A stretch of DNA of 17,991 nucleotides. It comes from Coriobacteriales bacterium (GTDB lineage Bacteria; Actinomycetota; Coriobacteriia; Coriobacteriales; CADBOM01). Of the stretch, positions 6,932 to 13,014 are shown in pieces. The position numbers and the translations under genes were made by a program. The notes beneath the pieces were generated by a model, which saw nothing but the letters and a program-made list of their open reading frames with translations, ran no database searches and was not told where the DNA came from. Within the stretch, counting starts at the first letter, position 1; the number at the start of each line of letters is the position of its first letter. The stretch is taken from contig JAFWGD010000139.1 of assembly GCA_017515355.1 (NCBI GenBank), positions 1 through 17,991 of the forward strand. Direction: 5' to 3'.

Positions 6932-7774
6932 ATGAGCAATATCGGAGACAGCGGCTCCTGCAGCGTCGAGAAGGCATATCGCGAATGCGAGGCGCTCGGC
7001 GTTCTCTCCAACGAGAGGCAGGCGGACGGCATCTGGCTGCTGAGGCTCGCTGCACCCGGAATGGCCGGCAAGGTCGAGCCGGGGCAGTTCGCGCATTTCA
7101 GGCTCCCTCGGTTCGGGGGGCACATCCTGAGACGCCCGTTTTCGATCTACGACGCGAACGCGGAGGAGGGGACGATCGAGCTCCTCTACCAGCTCGCCGG
7201 CAAGGGCACAGAGCACATGACGAGCCTTGTGCCGGGTGAGCAACTCGACTGCATCGGCCCGGTTGGAATCGGCTGGGCACCCCCCGAGGGCACGCGCAAC
7301 GCGCTGCTGGTCTGCGGGGGAGTGGGCATCGCGGCCGTCAACATGCTCGCGCTTGCGCTCAGGCGCAACGGAGCGGCTGTGACCTGCGCTTTCGGCGCTG
7401 GCAACGCAGGCAAGCTGGCCGGTATCGAGCGTCTCGAGGGCGCTGGAGCGAAGATGCTTATCGCCACTGACGACGGCAGCGCGGGATACCACGGCTTCGT
7501 CACCGATCTCATGCGCGATGCATTGGCGACCGACCCTTCGATCGACTACATCGCGATCTGCGGGCCCAAGCCGATGGAGGCCATCGCATGCAGGATAGCG
7601 CTCGGCAGCGAGCGCGTGGCCTCTGGAGATGTGCGCTGCGAGGTCTCGATGGAGAACAGGATGGCCTGCGGAATAGGCGCCTGCCTCTCCTGCGTGGTCG
7701 ATACCGTGGATGGTTTGCGCCGCGCATGCGCCAACGGACCTGTATTCGATGCCAGGAAGGTGGTGTGGCGATGA
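6932..7774 (+). CDS. pyrK: Dihydroorotate dehydrogenase B, electron transfer subunit
   Basis: FAD and [2Fe-2S] subunit that passes electrons from the PyrD flavin to NAD+ in class 1B dihydroorotate dehydrogenase. The 280 residues show a ferredoxin-reductase-like FAD site (RRPFSIY), an NAD-binding CGGVGIA glycine loop near residue 125, ICGPKPM, and a C-terminal iron-sulfur site C246-x4-C251-x2-C254-x11-C266. The start ATG 6932 follows GGAAGGAAGG. The 3' end overlaps pyrD by 4 nt (ATGA at 7771-7774), matching the 1:1 partnership of the two subunits. The length is slightly above typical (about 260) because of an N-terminal extension of about 15 residues. Confidence 0.96.
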   Translation: MSNIGDSGSCSVEKAYRECEALGVLSNERQADGIWLLRLAAPGMAGKVEPGQFAHFRLPRFGGHILRRPFSIYDANAEEGTIELLYQLAGKGTEHMTSLVPGEQLDCIGPVGIGWAPPEGTRNALLVCGGVGIAAVNMLALALRRNGAAVTCAFGAGNAGKLAGIERLEGAGAKMLIATDDGSAGYHGFVTDLMRDALATDPSIDYIAICGPKPMEAIACRIALGSERVASGDVRCEVSMENRMACGIGACLSCVVDTVDGLRRACANGPVFDARKVVWR

Positions 7775-8682
7775 GCGCGGACCTCGCGACCCGCATCGGA
7801 AAGCTCACGATGAAAAACCCGGTGACAACCGCATCGGGGACCTTCGCATCGGGGATGCAATACTCCGAGTTCTTCGAGCTCAGCAGGCTCGGAGCGGTTA
7901 CCACCAAGGGCGTCTCGCTCGAGCCGTGGCGCGGCAACGATGGAGTCAGGATCGCCGAGAGCCCCAGCGGCATGCTCAACTCGATCGGCCTGCAGAATCC
8001 TGGCGTCGAGGCCTTCTGCGCAGGTGATCTCGCGTGGCTTTCGCAGCAGGGAGTTCCAATCATCGTCAACGTCTCCGGCCACAGCGTCGCCGAGTTCGCC
8101 GCGATCATCGAGCGTCTGGAGGAGGAGGGGAGCGTCGATGCGTACGAGCTGAACGTCTCGTGCCCCAACGTCGACAGCGGAGGCATGACCTTCGGCACAG
8201 ACCCCGCTGCCGTGGCTCAGATCATGGCGGCATGCAGGAAGGCCACCGAGCGCACGATCATCGTCAAGCTCACGCCCAACGTCACCGACATCGTCTCGAT
8301 AGCGCGTGCCGTGGTCGACGAGGGCGCCGACGCGCTCTCGCTGATTAACACGCTGCTCGCGATGGCCATCGATGCGCGCACGCGCAAGGCGGTCTTCAAC
8401 AGGAAGGTCGCGGGCCTCTCCGGTCCAGCGATCAAGCCGGTTGCGCTGCGCATGGTCTACGAGGTGCACAAGGCGATCGACGTGCCGCTCATCGGCATGG
8501 GCGGAATCGCCTGCGCGGAGGACGCGATCGAGTTCATCCTCGCAGGCGCGAGCGCCGTGGCCATCGGCTCAGCCAACTTCATTGACCCGCTGGCCACCAT
8601 CAAGGTCATCGACGGGATCGAGCGATATCTGGAGGACAATGCGATCGGATCCGTTTCGGAGCTGATCGGAGCACTGGAGTAG
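7771..8682 (+). CDS. pyrD: Dihydroorotate dehydrogenase B, catalytic subunit (class 1B)
   Basis: FMN enzyme that oxidises dihydroorotate to orotate. The 303 residues form the DHOD TIM barrel, with MKNPVTTASGTF near the N-terminus, ELNVSCPN containing the active-site base Cys (C131, the class 1 catalytic residue), the IVKLTPN strand and the FMN-phosphate site IGMGGI...ASAVAIGSANF. The ATG at 7771 overlaps the pyrK stop by 4 nt and is preceded by AGGAAGG. The frame is open upstream into pyrK, but that part is a shadow. Class 1B pairing with pyrK fits an NAD-linked enzyme in an anaerobe. Confidence 0.97.
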   Translation: MSADLATRIGKLTMKNPVTTASGTFASGMQYSEFFELSRLGAVTTKGVSLEPWRGNDGVRIAESPSGMLNSIGLQNPGVEAFCAGDLAWLSQQGVPIIVNVSGHSVAEFAAIIERLEEEGSVDAYELNVSCPNVDSGGMTFGTDPAAVAQIMAACRKATERTIIVKLTPNVTDIVSIARAVVDEGADALSLINTLLAMAIDARTRKAVFNRKVAGLSGPAIKPVALRMVYEVHKAIDVPLIGMGGIACAEDAIEFILAGASAVAIGSANFIDPLATIKVIDGIERYLEDNAIGSVSELIGALE

Positions 8683-8740
8683 GGCGCGGCGGGCGGGATC
8701 ATCCGAACCGCGGCGTCCACCGAGGAGCAAAGGAGCGAAC

Positions 8741-9463
8741 ATGGCAGGCATAACGTCCGATCAGGCAAGGGACAGGATAATCGTCGCCCTCGATTGCGAC
8801 AGGGAGAGGGCGCTCGAACTTGCAGACATGCTGCAGGGCAGCGCGCGCTGGCTCAAGGTCGGAATGACGCTCTACTACACGGAGGGCCCGAAGATCGTCT
8901 CCGAGCTCAAGGAGCGCGGCTTCAAGGTCTTCCTCGACCTCAAGCTCCACGACATCCCGCACCAGATCCGCGGCGCGGCGGCCTCGATCGCCTCCACTGG
9001 CGCGGACATGCTGACGATCCACGCTTGCGGAGGCGCGGAGATGGCCAAGGCCGCCATCGAAGGAGCTGCTGCCGGAGCGCCCGGCGAGCTTCCCGCAATC
9101 CTCGCGGTAACGGTGCTGACGAGCATGGACGATGCGACGTTGCAGACTGTCGGGGTGGATTCGGATGCGCAGTCCCAGGTCAAGCGCCTCGCAGCGCTGG
9201 CGTGTAGCAGCGGAGCCAGCGGAGTGGTGGCTTCTCCCCTCGAGGCGGCGATGCTGCGCGAGCTACTCGGCCCCGATGCCCTCATCGTCACCCCGGGAGT
9301 CAGGCCCGCAGGAAGCGCGGCCGGCGACCAGGCTCGAATCGCGACCCCTTCGGCTGCCATCTTGGCGGGCGCGAGCCATGTCGTCATCGGCCGGCCGATT
9401 ACCCAGGTGTGCGAACCCGCGGCTGCCTTCGAAGCCATCGTCGAGGAGATAATCGCAGGATAA
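8741..9463 (+). CDS. pyrF: Orotidine 5'-phosphate decarboxylase
   Basis: Converts OMP to UMP, the last step of the pathway. The 240-residue protein begins with the expected RIIVALDCD strand. It carries the catalytic D-x-K-x-x-D array in DLKLHDIPHQ (D66, K68, D71), VTVLTSMDD, and the phosphate-binding IVTPGVRP and VIGRPI blocks. This is the short group of pyrF found in Firmicutes and Proteobacteria, not the longer mycobacterial type. AAAGGAG lies 7 nt before the ATG, and the gap to pyrD is 58 nt. It is the last pyr gene here; pyrE, often adjacent, is absent and the next gene is mIHF. Confidence 0.97.
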   Translation: MAGITSDQARDRIIVALDCDRERALELADMLQGSARWLKVGMTLYYTEGPKIVSELKERGFKVFLDLKLHDIPHQIRGAAASIASTGADMLTIHACGGAEMAKAAIEGAAAGAPGELPAILAVTVLTSMDDATLQTVGVDSDAQSQVKRLAALACSSGASGVVASPLEAAMLRELLGPDALIVTPGVRPAGSAAGDQARIATPSAAILAGASHVVIGRPITQVCEPAAAFEAIVEEIIAG

Positions 9464-9495
9464 GCGCCATAAACGCTCACCAAATCTCCACTTTT

Positions 9496-9529
9496 GCTTT
9501 CCGTTCAGCACCTAACACGAACCGAAAGC
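9496..9529. terminator. Possible terminator downstream of pyrF
   Basis: GCTTTCCGTTC (9496-9506) and GAACCGAAAGC (9519-9529) form a 10-bp stem with one C-C mismatch and a 12-nt loop. A TTTT run occurs only 8 nt downstream (9537-9540), and another TTTT lies before the left arm. The displaced U-run makes termination uncertain; it could equally be a protein-binding inverted repeat. Confidence 0.35.
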
Positions 9530-9557
9530 CTAACGCTTTTGCGCGAAGCCGATTAAT

Positions 9558-9588
9558 TTGGGTCCATTCCGACAAAAGCCTATAGAAT
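9558..9588 (+). promoter_or_regulatory. Candidate promoter of the mIHF-gmk-rpoZ unit
   Basis: TTGGGT (9558-9563) is followed 17 nt later by TATAGA (9581-9586), or 19 nt later by TAGAAT (9583-9588); both are good -10-like hexamers. It lies in the A/T-rich gap before a normally highly expressed gene. Initiation near 9595 would coincide with an ATG, which would make the small ORF there leaderless. Confidence 0.5.
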
Positions 9589-9594
9589 ATGACA

Positions 9595-9687
9595 ATGCAA
9601 ACGTCAGGTTTGCTAACTGACGAAAGGCATTTCGACTTGGATTACCCCGCTCATCTGGTAACGGTCGAGGACTTACTGGACACGTAG
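9595..9687 (+). CDS. Possible leaderless small ORF (30 aa) ahead of mIHF
   Basis: The frame encodes 30 residues (MQTSGLLTDERHFDL then DYPAHLVTVEDLLDT), ends in TAG and stops 18 nt before the mIHF ATG. There is no ribosome site, but TAGAAT ends 6 nt before the ATG, the spacing of actinobacterial leaderless starts. An upstream in-frame ATG at 9589 adds two codons. Its codon usage (CTA, TTA, TCA, ACT) is unlike that of the neighbouring genes, so it may be non-coding. I recognise no family; a cis-acting leader peptide is conceivable. Confidence 0.25.
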   Translation: MQTSGLLTDERHFDLDYPAHLVTVEDLLDT

Positions 9688-9705
9688 AAAGGCAAGGTTG
9701 TAGAT

Positions 9706-10020
9706 ATGGCATTGCCCAATCAGACTGATGAACAGCGTCGTGCAGCACTCGAGAAAGCAGCACAGGCTCGCCATGCTCGTGCAGAGCTTCGCAGCAAGAT
9801 CAAGGATGGAAAGATCACCATCACCGAGATCCTCAACACCGTCGATGATCCCGTAATCGACAAGCTGAAGGTCAAGGACATGATCTCCTCCCTCCCCGGC
9901 TACGGTGCGGCCAAGGTCACCAAGATCATGGAGGAGCTCGGCATCTCCGACACTCGCAGGATCAAGGGTCTCGGCACCCGTCAGAAGGAAGCCCTCATCG
10001 AGAGGCTCGCTTCCAAGTAA
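9706..10020 (+). CDS. mihF: Actinobacterial integration host factor (mIHF)
   Basis: Nucleoid-associated DNA-binding protein found in Actinobacteria and unrelated to the alpha/beta IHF of Proteobacteria. The 104 residues match mIHF: a charged N-terminal helix (QRRAALEKAAQARHARAEL), then a helix-two-turn-helix region with the SLPGYGAAKVTKIMEELGI helix-hairpin-like segment and the basic RRIKGLGTRQKEAL end that contacts DNA. mIHF next to gmk and rpoZ is a standard actinobacterial order. The start has AAAGGCAAGG 8 nt upstream. The TAATG overlap with gmk (1 nt) indicates cotranscription and coupling. Confidence 0.94.
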   Translation: MALPNQTDEQRRAALEKAAQARHARAELRSKIKDGKITITEILNTVDDPVIDKLKVKDMISSLPGYGAAKVTKIMEELGISDTRRIKGLGTRQKEALIERLASK

Positions 10021-10577
10021 TGGCGAATCGCCTTTTTGTAATCTCAGGTCCGTCCGGCGCAGGCAAGGGAACCCTCGTAAAGGGACTCATGTCTGTCCGG
10101 GAGGACTTGTGGTTATCCGTCTCCGCTACGACTCGCCAGCCTAGGCCGGGCGAGATCGATGGGGAGACGTATTTCTTTCTCAGCAGGGAAGAGTTCGACC
10201 GCTGCATCGAGGAGGGGGACTTCCTGGAGTGGGCGGATGTGCACGGCAATCGCTACGGCACGCTGCGCAGCGCAGTCGAGGAGCGCCTCGAAGCCGGTCT
10301 CAGCGTGATTCTCGAGATCGACGTGCAGGGAGCGCTCATCGTGCAGAGGAGCTATCCAGAGGCCGTCCTGATCTTCGTCAAGCCGCCCTCGTTCGAGGAG
10401 CTGAGGAGGCGCCTGATCGGCAGGGGCACGGAGAGCGAAGAGCAGGTTGAGTTGCGGATGGCCAACGCCAAGGTGGAAATGGAGCTGGAAGGCTGCTATA
10501 ATTATTCGGTTACGAACGATGAAGTCGATATAGCTGTGAGCGAGCTGAATTCGATCATCGATTTCGAGATAGGTTAA
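10020..10577 (+). CDS. gmk: Guanylate kinase
   Basis: Phosphorylates GMP to GDP with ATP. The 185-residue protein has the Walker A loop GPSGAGKGT (residues 10-18), the SVSATTRQPRPGEIDG GMP-binding block with YFFLSREEF, the lid R-x-x-GRGTE region, and EIDVQGA. The length is normal, and the start overlaps the mIHF stop by one base. The last 30 or so codons are less G/C-rich and contain a perfect TATAAT, a possible internal promoter for rpoZ. Confidence 0.97.
   Translation: MANRLFVISGPSGAGKGTLVKGLMSVREDLWLSVSATTRQPRPGEIDGETYFFLSREEFDRCIEEGDFLEWADVHGNRYGTLRSAVEERLEAGLSVILEIDVQGALIVQRSYPEAVLIFVKPPSFEELRRRLIGRGTESEEQVELRMANAKVEMELEGCYNYSVTNDEVDIAVSELNSIIDFEIG
10474..10502 (+). promoter_or_regulatory. 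Possible internal promoter for rpoZ within gmk
   Basis: TATAAT at 10497-10502 is a perfect -10 consensus, rare in this G/C-rich sequence. TGGAAA at 10474-10479 lies exactly 17 nt upstream and matches four of six -35 consensus bases. Initiation near 10509 would give a leader of about 100 nt to rpoZ. Confidence 0.35.
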
Positions 10578-10607
10578 CGCTTCGGCGTGGAATGGAAAGA
10601 TAGGCAA

Positions 10608-10862
10608 ATGTCAATCATCGACCAGCACATAGACAAGCTTCTTGAGAAGACCGACAACGACAAGTTCCTCCTTTGCGCGATCACCGCGAAGCGCGCCCGC
10701 GACATCAACGACATGATGTGCGGCCAGAAGACGAGGGCGCTGCAGCTGCAGACCGTTGCCGAGATCTCGCAATTCTCCGATTGCAAGCCCCTCTCGCTCG
10801 CGATGGAAGAGGTCGAGCGCGGCGATCTCATCGACCTCAAAGAGGACGAGCCGCAGGCCTAG
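10608..10862 (+). CDS. rpoZ: DNA-directed RNA polymerase omega subunit
   Basis: Small chaperone-like subunit that helps RNA polymerase assembly. The 84 residues match the family, with the N-terminal DQHIDKLLEKTDNDKFLLCAI segment followed by the conserved TAKRARDIND-MM motif and an acidic C-terminus (DLIDLKEDEP). ATG 10608 is preferred, since the protein then begins as in other omega subunits and GGAAAGATAGG lies upstream; GTG 10587 would add seven residues with no ribosome site. It follows gmk by 30 nt and precedes thiI by 17 nt, so all of these may share a transcript. Confidence 0.92.
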   Translation: MSIIDQHIDKLLEKTDNDKFLLCAITAKRARDINDMMCGQKTRALQLQTVAEISQFSDCKPLSLAMEEVERGDLIDLKEDEPQA

Positions 10863-10879
10863 CTTGAAAGGCGCGGGCC

Positions 10880-12115
10880 ATGACCCAGCCAGTTTTTCTC
10901 GTCCATTACCATGAGATCGGCCTCAAGGGCCGCAACCGCTCGTCGTTCGAGCGCAAACTCATAGACAACATATCGTTTCTCAGCAAGGACCTCCCCGTCG
11001 ATGGCGTACGCAAGATCTCGGGGAGGATTCTCGTTCATGTGGACGTCGAAGCGCTCGGCCCCGGGCTGGTGCTCGACGACGAGGGCTTCATCGAGGGCGG
11101 GTTGGCAAACCCCGCGCTCGATCGCCTTTTCCAGATCCTGCGCGACATCCCGGGCGTAGCGCGCGTCTCCCGCGGTTGGCGCACCAATCGCGAGCTCGAT
11201 GACATCAAGCGCGTAGCCGCCAAGGTGCTCGGCGCCGCCGAGCCGTTCGGCAGCTTCAAGGTGCGTGCGCGCAGGTCGAACACCGACTTCCCGATCGGCT
11301 CGATGGAGCTCAACCAGATCATCGGCTCCCACCTTTGCGAGAGCTTCCCAGAGTCCAAGGTCCAGATGGAGGATCCCGACGTCACCGTATTCGTCGAGGT
11401 CATCCAGGGGAGCACCTACATCTACGCCGACACCCAGCCCGGCATGGGCGGATTGCCCGTGGGTACGGCCGGCAACGTCATCGCGCTGCTCTCCACCGGC
11501 ATCGATTCGCCCGTCGCGGTGTGGCGCATGATCCATCGCGGCGCGGTCGCCATAGCACTGCACTTCTCCGGAGCTCCGCAGACCGACGATTCGAGCTAAT
11601 ACCTCGTGCGCGAGATCTGCGAGGGCCTTTCGGTAACGGGTGGCGTCAAGCGCCTGTGCATCGCGCGGATAGGGGACTACCAGGCGGAGATCGCCAACGT
11701 CGTGCCCCCCAAGCTGCGTGTCATCTTCTTCCGCAGGCTGATGTTCACCGTTGCCAACGAGGTCGCCAGGCGCATGGGCGGCAAGGCGATCGTCACCGGA
11801 GAGTCGCTAGGACAGGTGGCCTCGCAGACGATGGAGAACATCCGCGCCGTCGATGCCGTCGCCGAGCTTCCGGTATTCAGGCCTCTCATCGGCACGGACA
11901 AGCAGGCGATCATCGCGCTTGCGCAGCGCATCGGCACTTTCGACCTCTCTACGCGCGCCTGCGCCGACTGCTGCACCCTCTTCCTGCCGCGCAGCCCCGA
12001 GACCCACGCCAAGATGCGCGAGGTGGAGGAGTACGCCGCCAAGATGGACTTTGCCGCGTGGGCACGCGAGATCTGCGACTCGATGCAGATCGTCGAGTGC
12101 AGGTGCAACCGCTAG
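10880..12115 (+). pseudogene. thiI: tRNA 4-thiouridine synthase ThiI, interrupted by an in-frame stop
   Basis: ThiI makes 4-thiouridine at position 8 of tRNA and, in some bacteria, helps thiazole synthesis. The first 239 codons encode the N-terminal ferredoxin-like and THUMP domains (FKVRARRSNTDFP, GMGGLPVGTAGNV) and the PP-loop ATP site LLSTGIDSPVAVW. TAA at 11597-11599 then ends translation. The same frame continues at once (YLVREICEGL) for another 171 codons with normal codon usage, including the conserved KAIVTGESLGQVASQT and the catalytic-Cys region CADCCTLFLPRSPETHA. Total length without the stop is 410 residues, normal for ThiI without a rhodanese domain. Either it is a nonsense mutation or a sequencing error. 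The C-terminal piece could only be made separately from GTG 11606, which has no ribosome site. Confidence 0.88.
11597..11599 (+). other. In-frame TAA that splits thiI
   Basis: Codon 240 of thiI is TAA, preceded by TCG AGC and followed by TAC CTC GTG. One base change (GAA, CAA or AAA to TAA) would create it; Glu is my guess from memory of related proteins. Several neighbouring genes end in TAA, so the codon is a normal stop in this genome, and no frameshift is involved. Confidence 0.9.
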
Positions 12116-12262
12116 ATCAGCGGAACTGAGCCTCTCAAATCGCCTCTAAGCCTAGTTTTCGCCATGGCGCATCCTTTATCGGATTCCAGCCAAAAGCCGT
12201 TCAGAGCGCATTTGGTGGGCTCGTGGAGGCATTCCGATCGGCATATCCGCATCTGGCTGGCG

Positions 12263-12301
12263 TTTGGATTTTTGTTTGGAATTCATTTGGATTCCATTTG
12301 G
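12263..12301. repeat. Four phased TTTGG repeats with an inverted repeat
   Basis: TTTGG occurs at 12263, 12275, 12286 and 12297, spaced 12, 11 and 11 bp, close to one helical turn. TTTGGATT is repeated exactly at 12263 and 12286. TGGAAT (12277-12282) and ATTCCA (12291-12296) form an inverted repeat with an 8-bp spacer. Position and symmetry suggest an operator or bent DNA. Confidence 0.55.
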
Positions 12302-12325
12302 AGGCTCGCGGCGTTTCGTTAAGGT
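12298..12325 (+). promoter_or_regulatory. Candidate comEA promoter
   Basis: TTGGAG (12298-12303), overlapping the last TTTGG repeat, is followed after 16 nt by TAAGGT (12320-12325), which fits the TANNNT actinobacterial -10 pattern. Transcription would begin near 12332, just before the hairpin that masks the ribosome site. Confidence 0.35.
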
Positions 12326-12337
12326 CGCGGCGATAGT

Positions 12338-12362
12338 CTCTTCTCGTAGGAAACGAGGAGGG
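12338..12362 (+). promoter_or_regulatory. Hairpin sequestering the comEA ribosome binding site
   Basis: CTCTTCTCGT (12338-12347) pairs with ACGAGGAGGG (12353-12362) over 10 bp, two of them G-U, around a 5-nt loop AGGAA. The 3' arm is the Shine-Dalgarno GAGGAGGG itself (12355-12362), which lies 7 nt before the TTG start. The fold would hide the site, so comEA translation may be conditional. Confidence 0.55.
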
Positions 12363-12369
12363 CCGAGCG

Positions 12370-13014
12370 TTGAAGGGGTCTGTTGACAAGCGCGCAAGGT
12401 TGCTGGAGCGCGCGGGCATCTCGAAGGTTCCCAAGAACGTCATCGTCGCCGCGGCGATAGTCGCGGTTCTGGTGGCGGGGCTCGCGCTCGCGCATTGGTG
12501 GCCCTCGAGCGACGGGATCAGCATAGTCGCCGGCGATCGATCCGCCTCCGCCGATGGGGAGGGGAGCGATGCCGCCGCGTCCAAGCCAGAGCAGAAGATC
12601 ATCTACGTGCACGTCGTAGGGGCGGTGAAGAACCCCGGCGTCTACACGTTCGCGCAGGGTGCTCGCGCGCAGGCCGCGGTCGATGCAGCGGGGGGATTCG
12701 CCAAGAATGCGAACACCACCGTTGTCAATCTCGCACATGAGCTCGTCGACGGCGAGCAGATCTACATTCCCGCAAAGGGCGAGGCCGGCACTGCGCAGGG
12801 TGCAGGGAGAGCCGCCAGCCCCTCGAAGGTGAACATCAACACCGCAAATTCGGAGGAGCTCGAGACGTTGCCGGGCATCGGCCCCGCGATAGCCGGGGAG
12901 ATCATCAGCTATCGGCAGCTCAACGGGCGCTTCGACAGCATCGAAGACATCCGCAACGTTTCCGGGATAGGGGATGGGAGGTTCTCCAAGATCAAGGCCC
13001 TGATATGCGTTTGA
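12370..13014 (+). CDS. comEA: ComEA-like DNA-binding competence protein
   Basis: Membrane-anchored receptor that binds double-stranded DNA outside the cell during transformation. The 214 residues run in the order: short basic cytoplasmic start, one membrane segment (about residues 21-40, VIVAAAIVAVLVAGLALA), an SLBB domain (about 75-136, IYVHVVGAVKNPGVYTF) and a C-terminal tandem helix-hairpin-helix (KVNINTANSEELETLPGIGPAIA and FDSIEDIRNVSGIGDG). The start is TTG 12370, supported by GAGGAGGG 7 nt upstream; the weak start codon and masked ribosome site both suggest low or regulated expression. It overlaps comEC by 10 nt. Confidence 0.93.
   Translation: MKGSVDKRARLLERAGISKVPKNVIVAAAIVAVLVAGLALAHWWPSSDGISIVAGDRSASADGEGSDAAASKPEQKIIYVHVVGAVKNPGVYTFAQGARAQAAVDAAGGFAKNANTTVVNLAHELVDGEQIYIPAKGEAGTAQGAGRAASPSKVNINTANSEELETLPGIGPAIAGEIISYRQLNGRFDSIEDIRNVSGIGDGRFSKIKALICV

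Larger units (their letters stand above)
9464..9705 (+). other. Intergenic region pyrF-mIHF
   Basis: This 242-nt stretch is clearly more A/T-rich than its neighbours. It holds an imperfect inverted repeat (9496-9529), a candidate promoter, a small open frame (9595-9687) and a hairpin at the start of the transcript: CGTCA (9602-9606) with TGACG (9618-9622), then a bulged G and an inner GTT/AAC helix. The mIHF ribosome site AAAGGCAAGG (9688-9697) closes it. Confidence 0.6.
12116..12369 (+). other. Intergenic region thiI-comEA with repeats and hairpin
   Basis: This 254-nt gap contains no convincing gene. It holds four TTTGG repeats at 11-12 bp spacing, a 6-bp inverted repeat, a candidate promoter, and a hairpin that overlaps the comEA ribosome site. 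A 52-codon open frame at 12164-12322 has no ribosome site and runs through the repeats. Confidence 0.6.

Noticed and set aside
5588..7492. Long minus-strand open frame (634 codons) opposite pyrC and pyrK
   Set aside because: Antisense shadow of two unmistakable genes; no motif or ribosome site supports it. The same holds for the minus-strand frames at 14922-16646 and 16716-17981.
11606..12115. Independent gene starting at GTG 11606
   Set aside because: It is the in-frame continuation of ThiI after the TAA and has no ribosome site; it was merged into the interrupted thiI entry.
12164..12322. 52-codon open frame in the thiI-comEA spacer
   Set aside because: No ribosome site or recognisable family; it runs through the TTTGG repeats, and its hydrophobic stretch simply comes from translating those repeats.
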